A program made the position numbers and the translations under genes. The notes beneath the pieces were generated by a model that worked only from the letters and a program-made list of their open reading frames with translations, made no database searches and was not told the origin of the DNA. This document shows, in pieces, positions 34,044 to 42,168 of a stretch of 59,687 bases of DNA (the stretch's first letter is position 1; each line of letters opens with the position of its first letter). This DNA is from DATKOF01 sp035524795 (lineage in GTDB: Bacteria; Pseudomonadota; Gammaproteobacteria; Burkholderiales; SG8-41). Location of the stretch: contig DATKOF010000010.1 in NCBI GenBank assembly GCA_035524795.1, forward strand, positions 1 to 59,687. The letters are read 5' to 3'.

Positions 34044-36284
34044 ATGTTCAAACAGAAATTGATTGTTGCAGCGAGCGCTATCGCGCTTAGCAGCATTCTG
34101 TCCGCAATCACCGCGATGGCAGATGACATACAGGTACTGCCGGAAGTCCGGGTCACGGGAGGCGGTACGGATTTCAGCGCGCCCGGGAGTCTGAGGGATG
34201 AGATTATCAAGACGGAATCGATAACCCCACAAGACATCGAGCATGCCAATGCAACTAACGTCCTGCAGGCACTCGACAATCGTCCAGGCATAGCCGTGCA
34301 AGTGGAGTGCTCGGTGTGTAACGTCCGCACTATCAACCTGAACAACATGCCGGGGCGGTTTGCCACGCTCCTGATCGATGGGATTCCGCTTTATTCCTCG
34401 ACAGTCTCGTTCTATGGCCTCGATAGTACAAATGTGCTGGGCGTAGAACGCATTGATGTTTCGCGCGGCGCCGCGACCAGTCTTATTGCGCCGGAGGCGT
34501 TGTCGGGCACGGTAAACATCATTACCAAGCGCCCTGACAAGAAAGAATATGTTTTTACGCCGGAGATAGGCAATTTTGGGTCTTACGGCGGGAATGCATA
34601 CTTGGCAACACCATTGGAGGGTGGCGCCGTAGCTTTTTCGATGGACTATCGCAAGCACGATACGGTTGACGGCGTCGGAATGGGGATCAGCCAGTACACC
34701 GGATACGAGCGTGCGACGGGCGGACTGGCTTACTTTCTCGACGATATAGGCGGCTTCAAAATCCACGGCCGAGTAGATCTGGTGGACGAAGATCGGGGAG
34801 GTGGCCCGCTCGGTAACGACTACGGCACGATCAGAGCAAGCCTGACCGGAAATCCCCAACCCTTCAACTTCAGCGCAGGCCCGCATGGTTCCCCCGATCC
34901 AAACGGATGGGTCGCGCCCGACGGCGTCAGCGGACCGGACACGCTCTCCAACGGCGAGAACGGCGTCCTCTACAACGGCGGTCTGGCGGGCATTTCCCAG
35001 ATCATCACTACGCAGCGCGGACAGGGCACAATGATCGGCGAGCGCAAAGTAGGCGAGGGGACCTTGAGATTGGCCGCAGGTGCGGCCTATCACTACCAAG
35101 ACTCATTCTATGGCGCAGATGGAATCTATGTCGCAGATCAGAAGCAGTATTACTTGGAGTCCAGTTACAAGGCGCCTTTCGGCTCCGCCATTGTGACCTT
35201 CGGCGCGAACTATCGCTTCGAAGATCTGAAGAGCCACGGTTTTTCGTTTCAGACCAACCCCGGCCTCGACGAGACAGGGCGGACACCGACCAACGGGGTC
35301 GATAACTATCTTTACAGCGTCCCCGGAGTATTTTTGGAGGTCTACCATGCGTTCTTGAACGATCGCCTGGAAGTAAACGGCTCCGTTCGGTACGACCAAC
35401 ATAATGTGTTCGGAGGAATTACCAGTCCACGACTGAACGTCCTGTACCACCACACGGATGCTCTCTCCAGCCGCTTTGCCATCGGACAGGGTTTTCGCGC
35501 GCCGACGTCATTCTTTGAGCAGGAACACGGGATTCTTCAGGACACCATCATCGTTCGTCAGATCACCAAGGCGGAGACTTCCGACAACATAAGCTATGCG
35601 TTGAATTACGCCTCCGACCGATTCAGTTGGACTGGCTCGGCGAACTACACGAGGATTAGAAACTTCGCATTGCTGAGTCCCGGGCAATGCGATCCGGCGG
35701 ATGCGGCTTGCGTCGCCGGCGTCGCGACAGGCGGAGATGTCGCGCCGAGCCCAGGTTTCGGTACCGCAACCCTTTTTACCTCGGCGTCTGATCCGGTGCA
35801 GTTTCGCACTGTCGACTGGGTCGGCACCTATCAAGTGACGCCCAGTACCGCGCTGAGCCTTGGGCTTGAAAAAGACACGTACACTTTTACTCCGGGTATC
35901 CTGAATTTCTCGCGCCCTAACGAGCGTGTCTATTTGTCCAGCGATTACGTATTCGGCGGCTGGGATCTGTTCGCGAAGCTAACCTGGACCGGGAGGCAGG
36001 ATCTGAAGCAATTTTATGATTACGTCGATAATCAACAGTACAATCTTGACGGTACTCCCAAGCCCGACGAGAGTCCTTCATTCAGCGTTGTCGATGTCCG
36101 GGCACAATATCGCCTGAACAAGCGCTTTGCGTTTTTTGCGGGGGTGAATAATTTGTTCGACTATCAACAGGCCAAGCATGATAGCTTTTTGTGGGTTGAT
36201 TCGACCGGAGCGCTGGATGTGACTCACATCTGGGGTCCGATTATTGGTCGCTATGTCTATGCAGGGCTTCGATTAGAACTCTGA
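34044..36284 (+). CDS. TonB-dependent outer-membrane receptor, probably for zinc
   Basis: The 746-residue product has a signal peptide (to about residue 26), a TonB-box-like DDIQVLPEVRVTG, a plug domain (about 45-165) and a 22-strand-style barrel to the end. The plug carries C89-S-V-C92 in QVECSVCNVRTINLNN, a paired cysteine suited to a metal. The barrel ends in RLEL, without the usual terminal aromatic residue. Gene context (probable Zur, ZigA, ZrgA) points to zinc or a zinc complex as ligand. Its GC is a little lower than the core genes. The start follows GGGAGA; the stop shares an ATGA with the next gene. Confidence 0.85.
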   Translation: MFKQKLIVAASAIALSSILSAITAMADDIQVLPEVRVTGGGTDFSAPGSLRDEIIKTESITPQDIEHANATNVLQALDNRPGIAVQVECSVCNVRTINLNNMPGRFATLLIDGIPLYSSTVSFYGLDSTNVLGVERIDVSRGAATSLIAPEALSGTVNIITKRPDKKEYVFTPEIGNFGSYGGNAYLATPLEGGAVAFSMDYRKHDTVDGVGMGISQYTGYERATGGLAYFLDDIGGFKIHGRVDLVDEDRGGGPLGNDYGTIRASLTGNPQPFNFSAGPHGSPDPNGWVAPDGVSGPDTLSNGENGVLYNGGLAGISQIITTQRGQGTMIGERKVGEGTLRLAAGAAYHYQDSFYGADGIYVADQKQYYLESSYKAPFGSAIVTFGANYRFEDLKSHGFSFQTNPGLDETGRTPTNGVDNYLYSVPGVFLEVYHAFLNDRLEVNGSVRYDQHNVFGGITSPRLNVLYHHTDALSSRFAIGQGFRAPTSFFEQEHGILQDTIIVRQITKAETSDNISYALNYASDRFSWTGSANYTRIRNFALLSPGQCDPADAACVAGVATGGDVAPSPGFGTATLFTSASDPVQFRTVDWVGTYQVTPSTALSLGLEKDTYTFTPGILNFSRPNERVYLSSDYVFGGWDLFAKLTWTGRQDLKQFYDYVDNQQYNLDGTPKPDESPSFSVVDVRAQYRLNKRFAFFAGVNNLFDYQQAKHDSFLWVDSTGALDVTHIWGPIIGRYVYAGLRLEL

Positions 36285-36769
36285 TGCGCATTTTTCTGCA
36301 AATAGCGCTTTCAACAATGTTGCTGGCTGCGCCGGCGTTTAGCGTCGGTGCAGCTGGTACCATGGAGTTGGAACTGCCCACGCTCGATGGCCAGCGTTTT
36401 TTCCGCTTGTCCGACGAGCAAGGGCGGCTGGTCGTCGTCAATTTTTGGGATACGGAATGCCCGCCCTGCGTCCATGAGATGCCTCTCCTGGACAAGATCG
36501 CCCGATCGCATCCCGATGCGATTTTCGTCGGGGTGACCGTATCGGATAGAAATCGGGCGCAGAACTTCCTGGAAGAGCACGCCGTTGGCTATCTGCAATT
36601 GCTCGGGCCGCACGATCCGAAGGGCGTGTTGAGAAGGTTCGGCGACCCCAGCACCGCGCTTCCGCATACGGCAATCGTGCGGCGCGATCATTCGTTATGC
36701 GCGACCCATACCGGGGAAGTCAGCCTGGACTGGGTGAACGCAGCATTATCGCGCTGCCGCAGCGATTGA
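36284..36769 (+). CDS. TlpA-like periplasmic thioredoxin
   Basis: The 161-residue protein has a signal peptide (cleavage near SVGA, residue 22) and a TlpA/ResA-type thioredoxin fold: VVVNFWDTECPPCVHEMPLLD with the active pair C59 and C62, then AIFVGVTVSD and a cis-proline LPHTAIV. It is translationally coupled to the receptor gene. It may keep the paired cysteines of the receptor plug, the His-rich proteins or the MerC-like protein reduced; that link is inference from position. A further cysteine in HSLCATH is close to a histidine and could bind metal. Confidence 0.82.
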   Translation: MRIFLQIALSTMLLAAPAFSVGAAGTMELELPTLDGQRFFRLSDEQGRLVVVNFWDTECPPCVHEMPLLDKIARSHPDAIFVGVTVSDRNRAQNFLEEHAVGYLQLLGPHDPKGVLRRFGDPSTALPHTAIVRRDHSLCATHTGEVSLDWVNAALSRCRSD

Positions 36770-36788
36770 GTTTCATTGAAGGCGCAAT

Positions 36789-37187
36789 ATGCAAAGGGTA
36801 CAAGTACAAAAACTTCTGGATCGCATTGCAATCTCGGCATCGGTACTCTGCATGTTCCATTGCATGGTGATGCCGTTGCTGCTGGTCGCGATCCCGGTGA
36901 TTTCGTCAACTTTCATGGCCGATGAACGGTTTCACGGTTTCCTGGTGAAAATTGTGCTGCCGGTCAGCCTCATCGCCTTGTTTCTGGGTTGTCGCCGCCA
37001 CAAAGACCGCGCTGTTTTCATTCTTGGAGGGTGCGGGCTGGCTGCTCTGGTCGCGGTTGCCTATCTTGGCCATGCTCTGCTCGGCGAATTCGGCGAGAAA
37101 GCGGCGACCGTCGTTAGTGGCGTGATCTTGGCGATCGGGCATGTTCGAAACTACCATTTGTGCCGTCATGATGGGTGCGATGCCTAG
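36789..37187 (+). CDS. MerC-like membrane protein
   Basis: This 132-residue protein has four membrane segments and the MerC pattern: a first pair C21/C25 in SVLCMFHCMVMP and a C-terminal GHVRNYHLCRHDGCDA. MerC proteins move mercuric ions, but members without mer genes are common beside metal-uptake receptors. Here it ends the right arm of the zinc island, 19 bases after the thioredoxin gene, so carrying zinc across the inner membrane is a fair inference. The hslV-like scar begins about 110 bases downstream. Confidence 0.78.
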   Translation: MQRVQVQKLLDRIAISASVLCMFHCMVMPLLLVAIPVISSTFMADERFHGFLVKIVLPVSLIALFLGCRRHKDRAVFILGGCGLAALVAVAYLGHALLGEFGEKAATVVSGVILAIGHVRNYHLCRHDGCDA

Positions 37188-37298
37188 GATCGGCATCCGT
37201 GCGAGAGACAGCGCGGATTGCCGCTGCCTGTGCGATAGATAGCTGGCCGCCAGCCGCGCGAGCGAGCGAGCGGCTGCCCATGCCGAAGTTTGCGGGGG

Positions 37299-37327
37299 CT
37301 TGCAAGTATAATACCCGCCCTCACTTA
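37299..37327 (+). promoter_or_regulatory. Sigma-32-like promoter, upstream duplicate
   Basis: CTTGCAA (37299-37305) and CCTCACTTA (37319-37327) are 13 bases apart, exactly as in the promoter of the intact hslV at 38682-38710. The -10-like part has one change (CCTC for CCCC). A good TATAAT also lies between the two parts. Confidence 0.55.
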
Positions 37328-37336
37328 GGCAATTCC

Positions 37337-37729
37337 ATGACGGAACAATTTCACGGCACGACGATAATTTCCGCGCGGCGCGGCCGGCGCGTCGCGCTCG
37401 GCGGCGACGGCCAGGTCACCTTCGGCAATGTGGTGCTGAAAGCCAGCGCGCGCAAGGTGCGGCGGCTGTATCAGGACAAAATCCTCGCCGGTTCCGGTCT
37501 GCGCGCGGGATTCGCCAACACCGATCAGCTGCCGTCCTACACCACGGTCAATCTCGGCGCCACACGCGACTTCGAAATTTCCAGCCTCGGCAAAATGACC
37601 GCGCGGCTGGCGCTGATCAACGCGTTCGACAAGATCTATGAAATCCGCGACGGCTCCGGCATCGGCGTCGGCGCGCCGCAGTTCGGCGAGCGAAGGGCGC
37701 TCTACGCGGGGCTCAGCAAGCCGTTTTAG
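37337..37729 (+). pseudogene. Chimera: 5' end of hslV fused to a TonB-receptor tail
   Basis: The first 52 codons are an hslV start (MTEQFHGTTIISARRGRRVA through DKILAG), and the frame then continues without a break into the last 78 codons of a TonB-dependent receptor (TTVNLGATRDF, RLALINAFDK, AGLSKPF ending in phenylalanine). The tail is not from the receptor at 34044-36284. Over about 155 bases the hslV part differs from the intact copy at 19 positions, nearly all silent, with two protein changes. The product cannot be a working protease subunit or receptor. The end overlaps the dmeF-like gene by 17 bases. Confidence 0.85.
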
Positions 37730-38663
37730 CGCAGTCTGCGCAGCACTGGTTGACCTCGACCGTCACGTGTTCGAGGCCGCGGATGTCCGCGAGCAGCGCT
37801 TTGTAATGCGCGGCCGGGCGCGGCTCGTGGGTGACCAGCGACACGATGCAACCGTGGCTCAGCGGACCGAGCCGCCATACGTGGAGATCGGCGATCCGGT
37901 TGTCGGCATCGCCCTCGATCCTCTGCGCGATGTCCGCAACCAACCGGTCGTTGTCCTCGGCGTCGAGCAGCACGTGAGCCGAACTGCGCAGCAGTGAAGC
38001 GCACCACTGACCGATGATCGCGGCGCCGGCAATGCCCATCAGCGCGTCCATCCAGGTCCAGCCCAGATATTTGCCGCTGACCAGCGCGACGATCGCCAGA
38101 ATCGAAGTCACTGCGTCGGCCAGCACGTGCAGATAGGCCGAGCGCAGGTTGTGGTCGTGGCGGTGCGCATGGCCTTCCGCCGCGTGTTCATGATCGTGAT
38201 GCCCGTCGCCGCCGGCGAGGATCAGCGCGCAGGCGAGGTTCACGATCAGGCCGAGCGCCGCGACCAGGATCGCCTCGTTGAAGCCGATGCTGACCGGATG
38301 CAATAGTCGCGCGGCCGACTGCCACACCATCGTCAGCGCGACGAAGGCCAGCACCAGCGCGCTGGTATAGCCGGCGAGCGGACCGACCTTGCCGGTGCCA
38401 AATGTGAAGCGCGCGTTGGCGACGTGGTGGCGCGAGAACGCGTAGGCGAAGGCGCTGATGCCGAGCGCGGCCGCGTGCGAGCCCATGTGCCAGCCGTCGG
38501 CGGTCAGCGCCAGCGAGCCGGTCGCATAGCCGGCAGCCAGTTCGACGACCATCATCACCACTGTCAGCGCGAGCGCGAGGCGCGTGCGCCGCTCCGAGCG
38601 GCGCTGGGTACGCGGCAGGTAGTTGTGGTCGTATTGCCAGCGTTCGAGCGAATGGGTATGCAT
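37713..38663 (-). CDS. dmeF: CDF-family metal exporter, DmeF type
   Basis: The 316-residue protein begins HTHSLERWQYDHNYL, as in DmeF cobalt/nickel exporters, and has six membrane segments. Metal-site residues are in ADGWHMGSHAA and HVLADAVTS, and a histidine loop (GDGHHDHEHAAEGHAHRHDH, about 152-171) separates segments four and five. The C-terminal domain ends with several cysteines (VNQCCADCAKTAC). DmeF usually exports Co, Ni or Fe; zinc is also possible beside a zinc uptake island. It lies between the hslV chimera and the intact hslV, on the opposite strand. Confidence 0.85.
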   Translation of the reverse strand: MHTHSLERWQYDHNYLPRTQRRSERRTRLALALTVVMMVVELAAGYATGSLALTADGWHMGSHAAALGISAFAYAFSRHHVANARFTFGTGKVGPLAGYTSALVLAFVALTMVWQSAARLLHPVSIGFNEAILVAALGLIVNLACALILAGGDGHHDHEHAAEGHAHRHDHNLRSAYLHVLADAVTSILAIVALVSGKYLGWTWMDALMGIAGAAIIGQWCASLLRSSAHVLLDAEDNDRLVADIAQRIEGDADNRIADLHVWRLGPLSHGCIVSLVTHEPRPAAHYKALLADIRGLEHVTVEVNQCCADCAKTAC

Positions 38664-38681
38664 GACGGAAATCGGCCGGGG

Positions 38682-38710
38682 CTTGCAAGTATTATACTTG
38701 CCCCCACTTA
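38682..38710 (+). promoter_or_regulatory. Sigma-32-like promoter of hslVU
   Basis: CTTGCAA (38682-38688) and CCCCACTTA (38702-38710) with a 13-base gap fit the heat-shock consensus CTTGAA-N13-17-CCCCATNT. hslVU is a classic sigma-32 operon. The element lies inside the 5' end of the divergent dmeF region. Confidence 0.6.
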
Positions 38711-38719
38711 GGCAATTCC

Positions 38720-39259
38720 ATGACGGAACAATTCCATGGCACCACGATCATCTCCGCACGGCGCGGCCGGCGCGTCGCGCTCGGCGGCGACGGCCAGGTC
38801 ACGTTCGGCAATATCGTGCTGAAGGCGAGTGCGCGCAAGGTGCGGCGCCTCTACCAGGACCGGATACTCGCCGGCTTCGCCGGCGGCACCGCCGACGCGT
38901 TCACGCTGTTCGAGCGCTTCGAGGCCAAGCTCGACAAGCATCAGGGCAATCTGCTGCGCTCGGCGGTCGAGCTCGCGAAGGACTGGCGCACCGACCGCAT
39001 CCTGCGCCGGCTGGAGGCGATGCTCGCGGTCGCCGACCCCGAAACTTCGCTGCTGATTTCCGGCAACGGCGACGTGCTCGAGCCCGAACTCGGCCTGGTC
39101 GCGATCGGCAGCGGCGGCCCGTACGCGCAGGCGGCGGCGCGCGCGCTGCTCGAAAACACCGAGCTGCCGCCCGAAGACATCGTCAAGCGCGCGTTGACGA
39201 TCGCCGGCGACCTCTGCATCTACACCAACCAGCAGCACGTGATCGAGGTGCTGGAATGA
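38720..39259 (+). CDS. hslV: ATP-dependent protease subunit HslV
   Basis: HslV is the proteolytic core of the HslUV chaperone-protease. The 179-residue product starts MTEQFHGTTIISARRGRR; after removal of the first residues the catalytic threonine is in HGTTI. GGDGQVTFGN and SGNGDVLEPE are family segments. Its stop overlaps the hslU start (ATGA). The promoter looks heat-shock controlled. A partial copy of its promoter and first 52 codons lies 1.4 kb upstream. Confidence 0.95.
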   Translation: MTEQFHGTTIISARRGRRVALGGDGQVTFGNIVLKASARKVRRLYQDRILAGFAGGTADAFTLFERFEAKLDKHQGNLLRSAVELAKDWRTDRILRRLEAMLAVADPETSLLISGNGDVLEPELGLVAIGSGGPYAQAAARALLENTELPPEDIVKRALTIAGDLCIYTNQQHVIEVLE

Positions 39260-40629
39260 ACGACATGGCGGATACGAAAAATCTGAGTGCTGCTGAAGCG
39301 CGGGAGACGCAGATGACGCCGCAGGAAATCGTCCACGAGCTGGACAAGCACATCATCGGCCAGGCCGCGGCCAAGCGCGCGGTCGCGATCGCGCTGCGCA
39401 ACCGCTGGCGCCGCCAGCAGGTGCGCGAACCGCTGCGCCACGAGATCATGCCGAAGAACATCCTGATGATCGGCCCGACCGGTGTCGGCAAGACCGAGAT
39501 CGCGCGCCGGCTGGCGCGGCTCGCCGACGCGCCGTTTGTCAAGGTCGAGGCGACCAAGTTCACCGAGGTCGGCTACGTCGGGCGCGACGTCGATACCATC
39601 GTCCGCGACCTGGTCGAGACCGCGATCAAGCAGGCGCGCGAAACGGCGCTGCACCAGGTGCGCACGCGCGCCGAGGACGCCGCCGAGGAACGCGTGCTCG
39701 ACGCGCTGCTGCCGTCGGCGCGCGACACGCTGGCCGCCAACAGCGAGCAGACCAGCGCGACGCGGCACCGCTTCCGCAAGATGCTGCGCGAGGGCACGTT
39801 CGACGACAAGGAGGTCGAAATCGAGGTCGCCGCGGTGTCGCCGCATATGGAAATCTTCGCGCCGCCGGGAATGGAGGACCTGACTTCGCAGATTCAGGGC
39901 ATGTTCCAGAACCTGGGTGGCGGACGGCGCAAGGCGCGCAAGATGAAGATCCGCGAAGCGCTGAAGCTGCTGGTCGAGGAAGAAGCGGCGCGGCTGATCA
40001 ACGACGAGGAACTGAAGACGCGCGCGGTCGCCAACGTCGAGCAGAACGGCATCGTGTTCATCGACGAGATCGACAAGATTGCGAGCCGTTCCGAAGTGAT
40101 CGGCGCCGACGTGTCGCGCCAGGGTGTGCAGCGCGATCTGCTGCCGCTGGTCGAGGGTACCACTGTTTCGACCAAGCATGGGATGATCCGCACCGACCAC
40201 ATCCTGTTCATCGCGAGCGGCGCGTTCCATCTGTCGCGGCCGTCCGACCTGATTCCGGAGCTGCAGGGACGCTTCCCGATCCGCGTCGAACTCGACAGCC
40301 TGAGCGTCGCCGATTTCGAGCAGATCCTGACCAACACCGACGCCTGCCTGACGCGCCAGTACGAGGCGCTGCTGGCGACCGAGGAGGTCAAGCTCGAATT
40401 CCGGCCGGACGCGGTCAAGCGGCTGGCCGAAATCGCGTGGCAGGTCAACGAGAAGACCGAGAACATCGGCGCGCGCCGGCTGCACACGGTGATGGAAAAG
40501 CTGCTCGAGGAGATCTCGTTCGACGCCGGCAAGCGCGGCGCCGAATTGATCGTGATCGACGCCGCCTACGTCGATGCGCGATTGAAGCAGCTGGCGCAGA
40601 GCGAAGATCTCGCGCGCTACGTGCTTTGA
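39256..40629 (+). CDS. hslU: HslU ATPase
   Basis: HslU unfolds substrates and feeds them to HslV. The 457-residue AAA+ protein has MTPQEIVHELDKHIIGQ, Walker A GPTGVGKTE, FTEVGYVGRDVDTIVRDL (pore loop GYVG), Walker B IVFIDEIDKI and the C-terminal YVDARLKQLAQSEDLARYVL that activates HslV. The ATG at 39256 overlaps the hslV stop. Confidence 0.96.
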   Translation: MNDMADTKNLSAAEARETQMTPQEIVHELDKHIIGQAAAKRAVAIALRNRWRRQQVREPLRHEIMPKNILMIGPTGVGKTEIARRLARLADAPFVKVEATKFTEVGYVGRDVDTIVRDLVETAIKQARETALHQVRTRAEDAAEERVLDALLPSARDTLAANSEQTSATRHRFRKMLREGTFDDKEVEIEVAAVSPHMEIFAPPGMEDLTSQIQGMFQNLGGGRRKARKMKIREALKLLVEEEAARLINDEELKTRAVANVEQNGIVFIDEIDKIASRSEVIGADVSRQGVQRDLLPLVEGTTVSTKHGMIRTDHILFIASGAFHLSRPSDLIPELQGRFPIRVELDSLSVADFEQILTNTDACLTRQYEALLATEEVKLEFRPDAVKRLAEIAWQVNEKTENIGARRLHTVMEKLLEEISFDAGKRGAELIVIDAAYVDARLKQLAQSEDLARYVL

Positions 40630-40667
40630 CCCGGCGCGATGCCGGCGGGAAGGTCGTCGTTCAGCGG

Positions 40668-41606
40668 TCAGCGGCGGCCGAGCGCGCGTGATGCATTCTG
40701 ACCGGCGGCCGTGAATTTGCCGCTGCCGTACTCGCGCGCAGCGGTGGCCGGTTCGGCGACGTGATAGCCGTTGCGGCCTCCCATCTTGACCGCATACATC
40801 GCGCGGTCGGCGGCGCGCAGCAACGTCGCCAGATCCTCGCCGTCGCGCGGGTAGAAACTGATTCCGATGCTGAGCGTGATGCGACGCGGGCGGTCGGCGA
40901 GGCAGTAGGGGGCGTCGCAAAGTTCGGCCAGTTGGCGACCGATGCGGGCCACGCCGCGCGAATCGTCGATGTCTTCCAGCAGAGCGACGAATTCATCACC
41001 GCCCCATCTGCCGACGCTGTCGTTGCGCCGCAGCGAGTGGGCGAGCCTGAGCGCGAACTGGCGCAGCAGTTCGTCCCCCGCCTCGTGCCCGAACGTATCG
41101 TTGATGTCCTTGAAATGGTCGATGTCGATATAAAGCAATGCGAAAGCCGTGCGTTTGCGCCGCGCGGTCAACAACGCCTTTTCGATGCGGTCGCTGAGCA
41201 GATTGCGGTTGGGCAGGCCGGTGAGGCTGTCGTAAAACGCCAGGATCGACAGGTTGTCCAGATGTTGTGTCCGGAGATCCTGGATGACATGCAGGTAATG
41301 AATGATACGTCCGCCGGCGGCGCGCAGCGCGCAGACCGATTCCACGATATCGCGCAGTTCCCCGCTGCGTATCCGCAGCCGCTTTTCCCCGATCGTGGGA
41401 CGGACGGTCGCCGGATTCGGCGCCGACGCATGATCTGCCGGAATGAAGCGCGCCAGCGGCGCGCCGATCGCCTCTTTGCAGTCGACGCCCAGCAGGTCGC
41501 GCAGATAGGCGTTCAGGTATTCGATCGCTCCTGCCGGCTCCGTGATGGCTACACCCAGCGGCAATTGCTCGACGATTTTTTCGAATTCTTCCTTGCGCCA
41601 GGACAT
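40668..41606 (-). CDS. PAS-GGDEF diguanylate cyclase
   Basis: The 312-residue soluble protein has a PAS domain (about 8-110: LPLGVAITEPAGAIEYLN) followed by a GGDEF domain. The catalytic motif is GGDEF at 202-206, and the RRND inhibitory site is at 193-196 with the standard five-residue gap, so it should make c-di-GMP with product inhibition. The last 30 residues are not part of the fold. It converges with hslU and is divergent from the small regulator gene. Confidence 0.9.
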   Translation of the reverse strand: MSWRKEEFEKIVEQLPLGVAITEPAGAIEYLNAYLRDLLGVDCKEAIGAPLARFIPADHASAPNPATVRPTIGEKRLRIRSGELRDIVESVCALRAAGGRIIHYLHVIQDLRTQHLDNLSILAFYDSLTGLPNRNLLSDRIEKALLTARRKRTAFALLYIDIDHFKDINDTFGHEAGDELLRQFALRLAHSLRRNDSVGRWGGDEFVALLEDIDDSRGVARIGRQLAELCDAPYCLADRPRRITLSIGISFYPRDGEDLATLLRAADRAMYAVKMGGRNGYHVAEPATAAREYGSGKFTAAGQNASRALGRR

Positions 41607-41657
41607 CAGTTCCGCACCACAACGTCATGTGACGAGGATCATGCTACTATCGGTTAC

Positions 41658-41663
41658 TATAAT
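41658..41663 (+). promoter_or_regulatory. -10 element of the small regulator gene
   Basis: A consensus TATAAT stands 53 bases before the ATG at 41716 in the gap between the diguanylate cyclase and the regulator. Confidence 0.4.
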
Positions 41664-41692
41664 ATGCAACTTAAGGTAGGCATGGCCCGCCG

Positions 41693-41716
41693 TGCTTGGT
41701 GCTACTGTTCCAAGCA
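41693..41716 (+). promoter_or_regulatory. Hairpin reaching the start codon
   Basis: TGCTTGG (41693-41699) pairs perfectly with CCAAGCA (41710-41716) around a ten-base loop, and the last A is the first base of the start codon of the regulator gene. It could limit ribosome access or be an operator for self-control. Confidence 0.4.
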
Positions 41717-42132
41717 TGACCTTGGCGGACGAGAAACAGGCTTTCAGCAAACGTTTCAGGGAAGCGCTGCGCCGCGCGCAGATCGCCTCGCGCGGCGCGA
41801 CCCATCTGGCGCGGGAATTCAACCTGCGTTACCACGGCGATCCGATCACCGCGCAGGCGGTGCGCAAATGGCTGACCGGCGCGGCGCTGCCGTCACAGGA
41901 CAAAATCCGCGTGCTCGCGCGCTGGCTCGATGTGCCCGTTTCCTGGCTGCGGTTCGGCGATGGCGACAGACGGGAGGAGCGCGCCGGCGGCCATCCGCTG
42001 AGGCAGGAAACGGCCGATTATCGCGCCGACGCGGCGTGGCCGGCCAGAAAATTCGAATTGCTGAACGAGACGCACAAGTGGATGGTAATCGAGGCGATCC
42101 ACGCGCTGCTGCGGCTCGAAGGCAAGCAATAG
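41716..42132 (+). CDS. Small helix-turn-helix regulator
   Basis: The 138-residue product (start MTLADEKQAF at 41716) has an XRE-like DNA-binding region: FREALRRAQIASRGATHLAREFN, then ITAQAVRKWLTGAALPSQDKIRVLARWLDVPVSWL. This layout is common in small repressor-like proteins of Betaproteobacteria. The C-terminal half is helical and unassigned. No phage genes are nearby. It may regulate itself, given the hairpin over its start, or the divergent diguanylate cyclase. The frame is also open from a GTG at 41692. Confidence 0.75.
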   Translation: MTLADEKQAFSKRFREALRRAQIASRGATHLAREFNLRYHGDPITAQAVRKWLTGAALPSQDKIRVLARWLDVPVSWLRFGDGDRREERAGGHPLRQETADYRADAAWPARKFELLNETHKWMVIEAIHALLRLEGKQ

Positions 42133-42168
42133 GCCGGCGGGTGCGACGCGCCCGCGCCGCACCGTCTT

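Noticed and set aside
41716..42132. Small HTH regulator considered as a prophage remnant
   Set aside because: No integrase, structural or lysis genes, att-like repeats or composition change are present around it.
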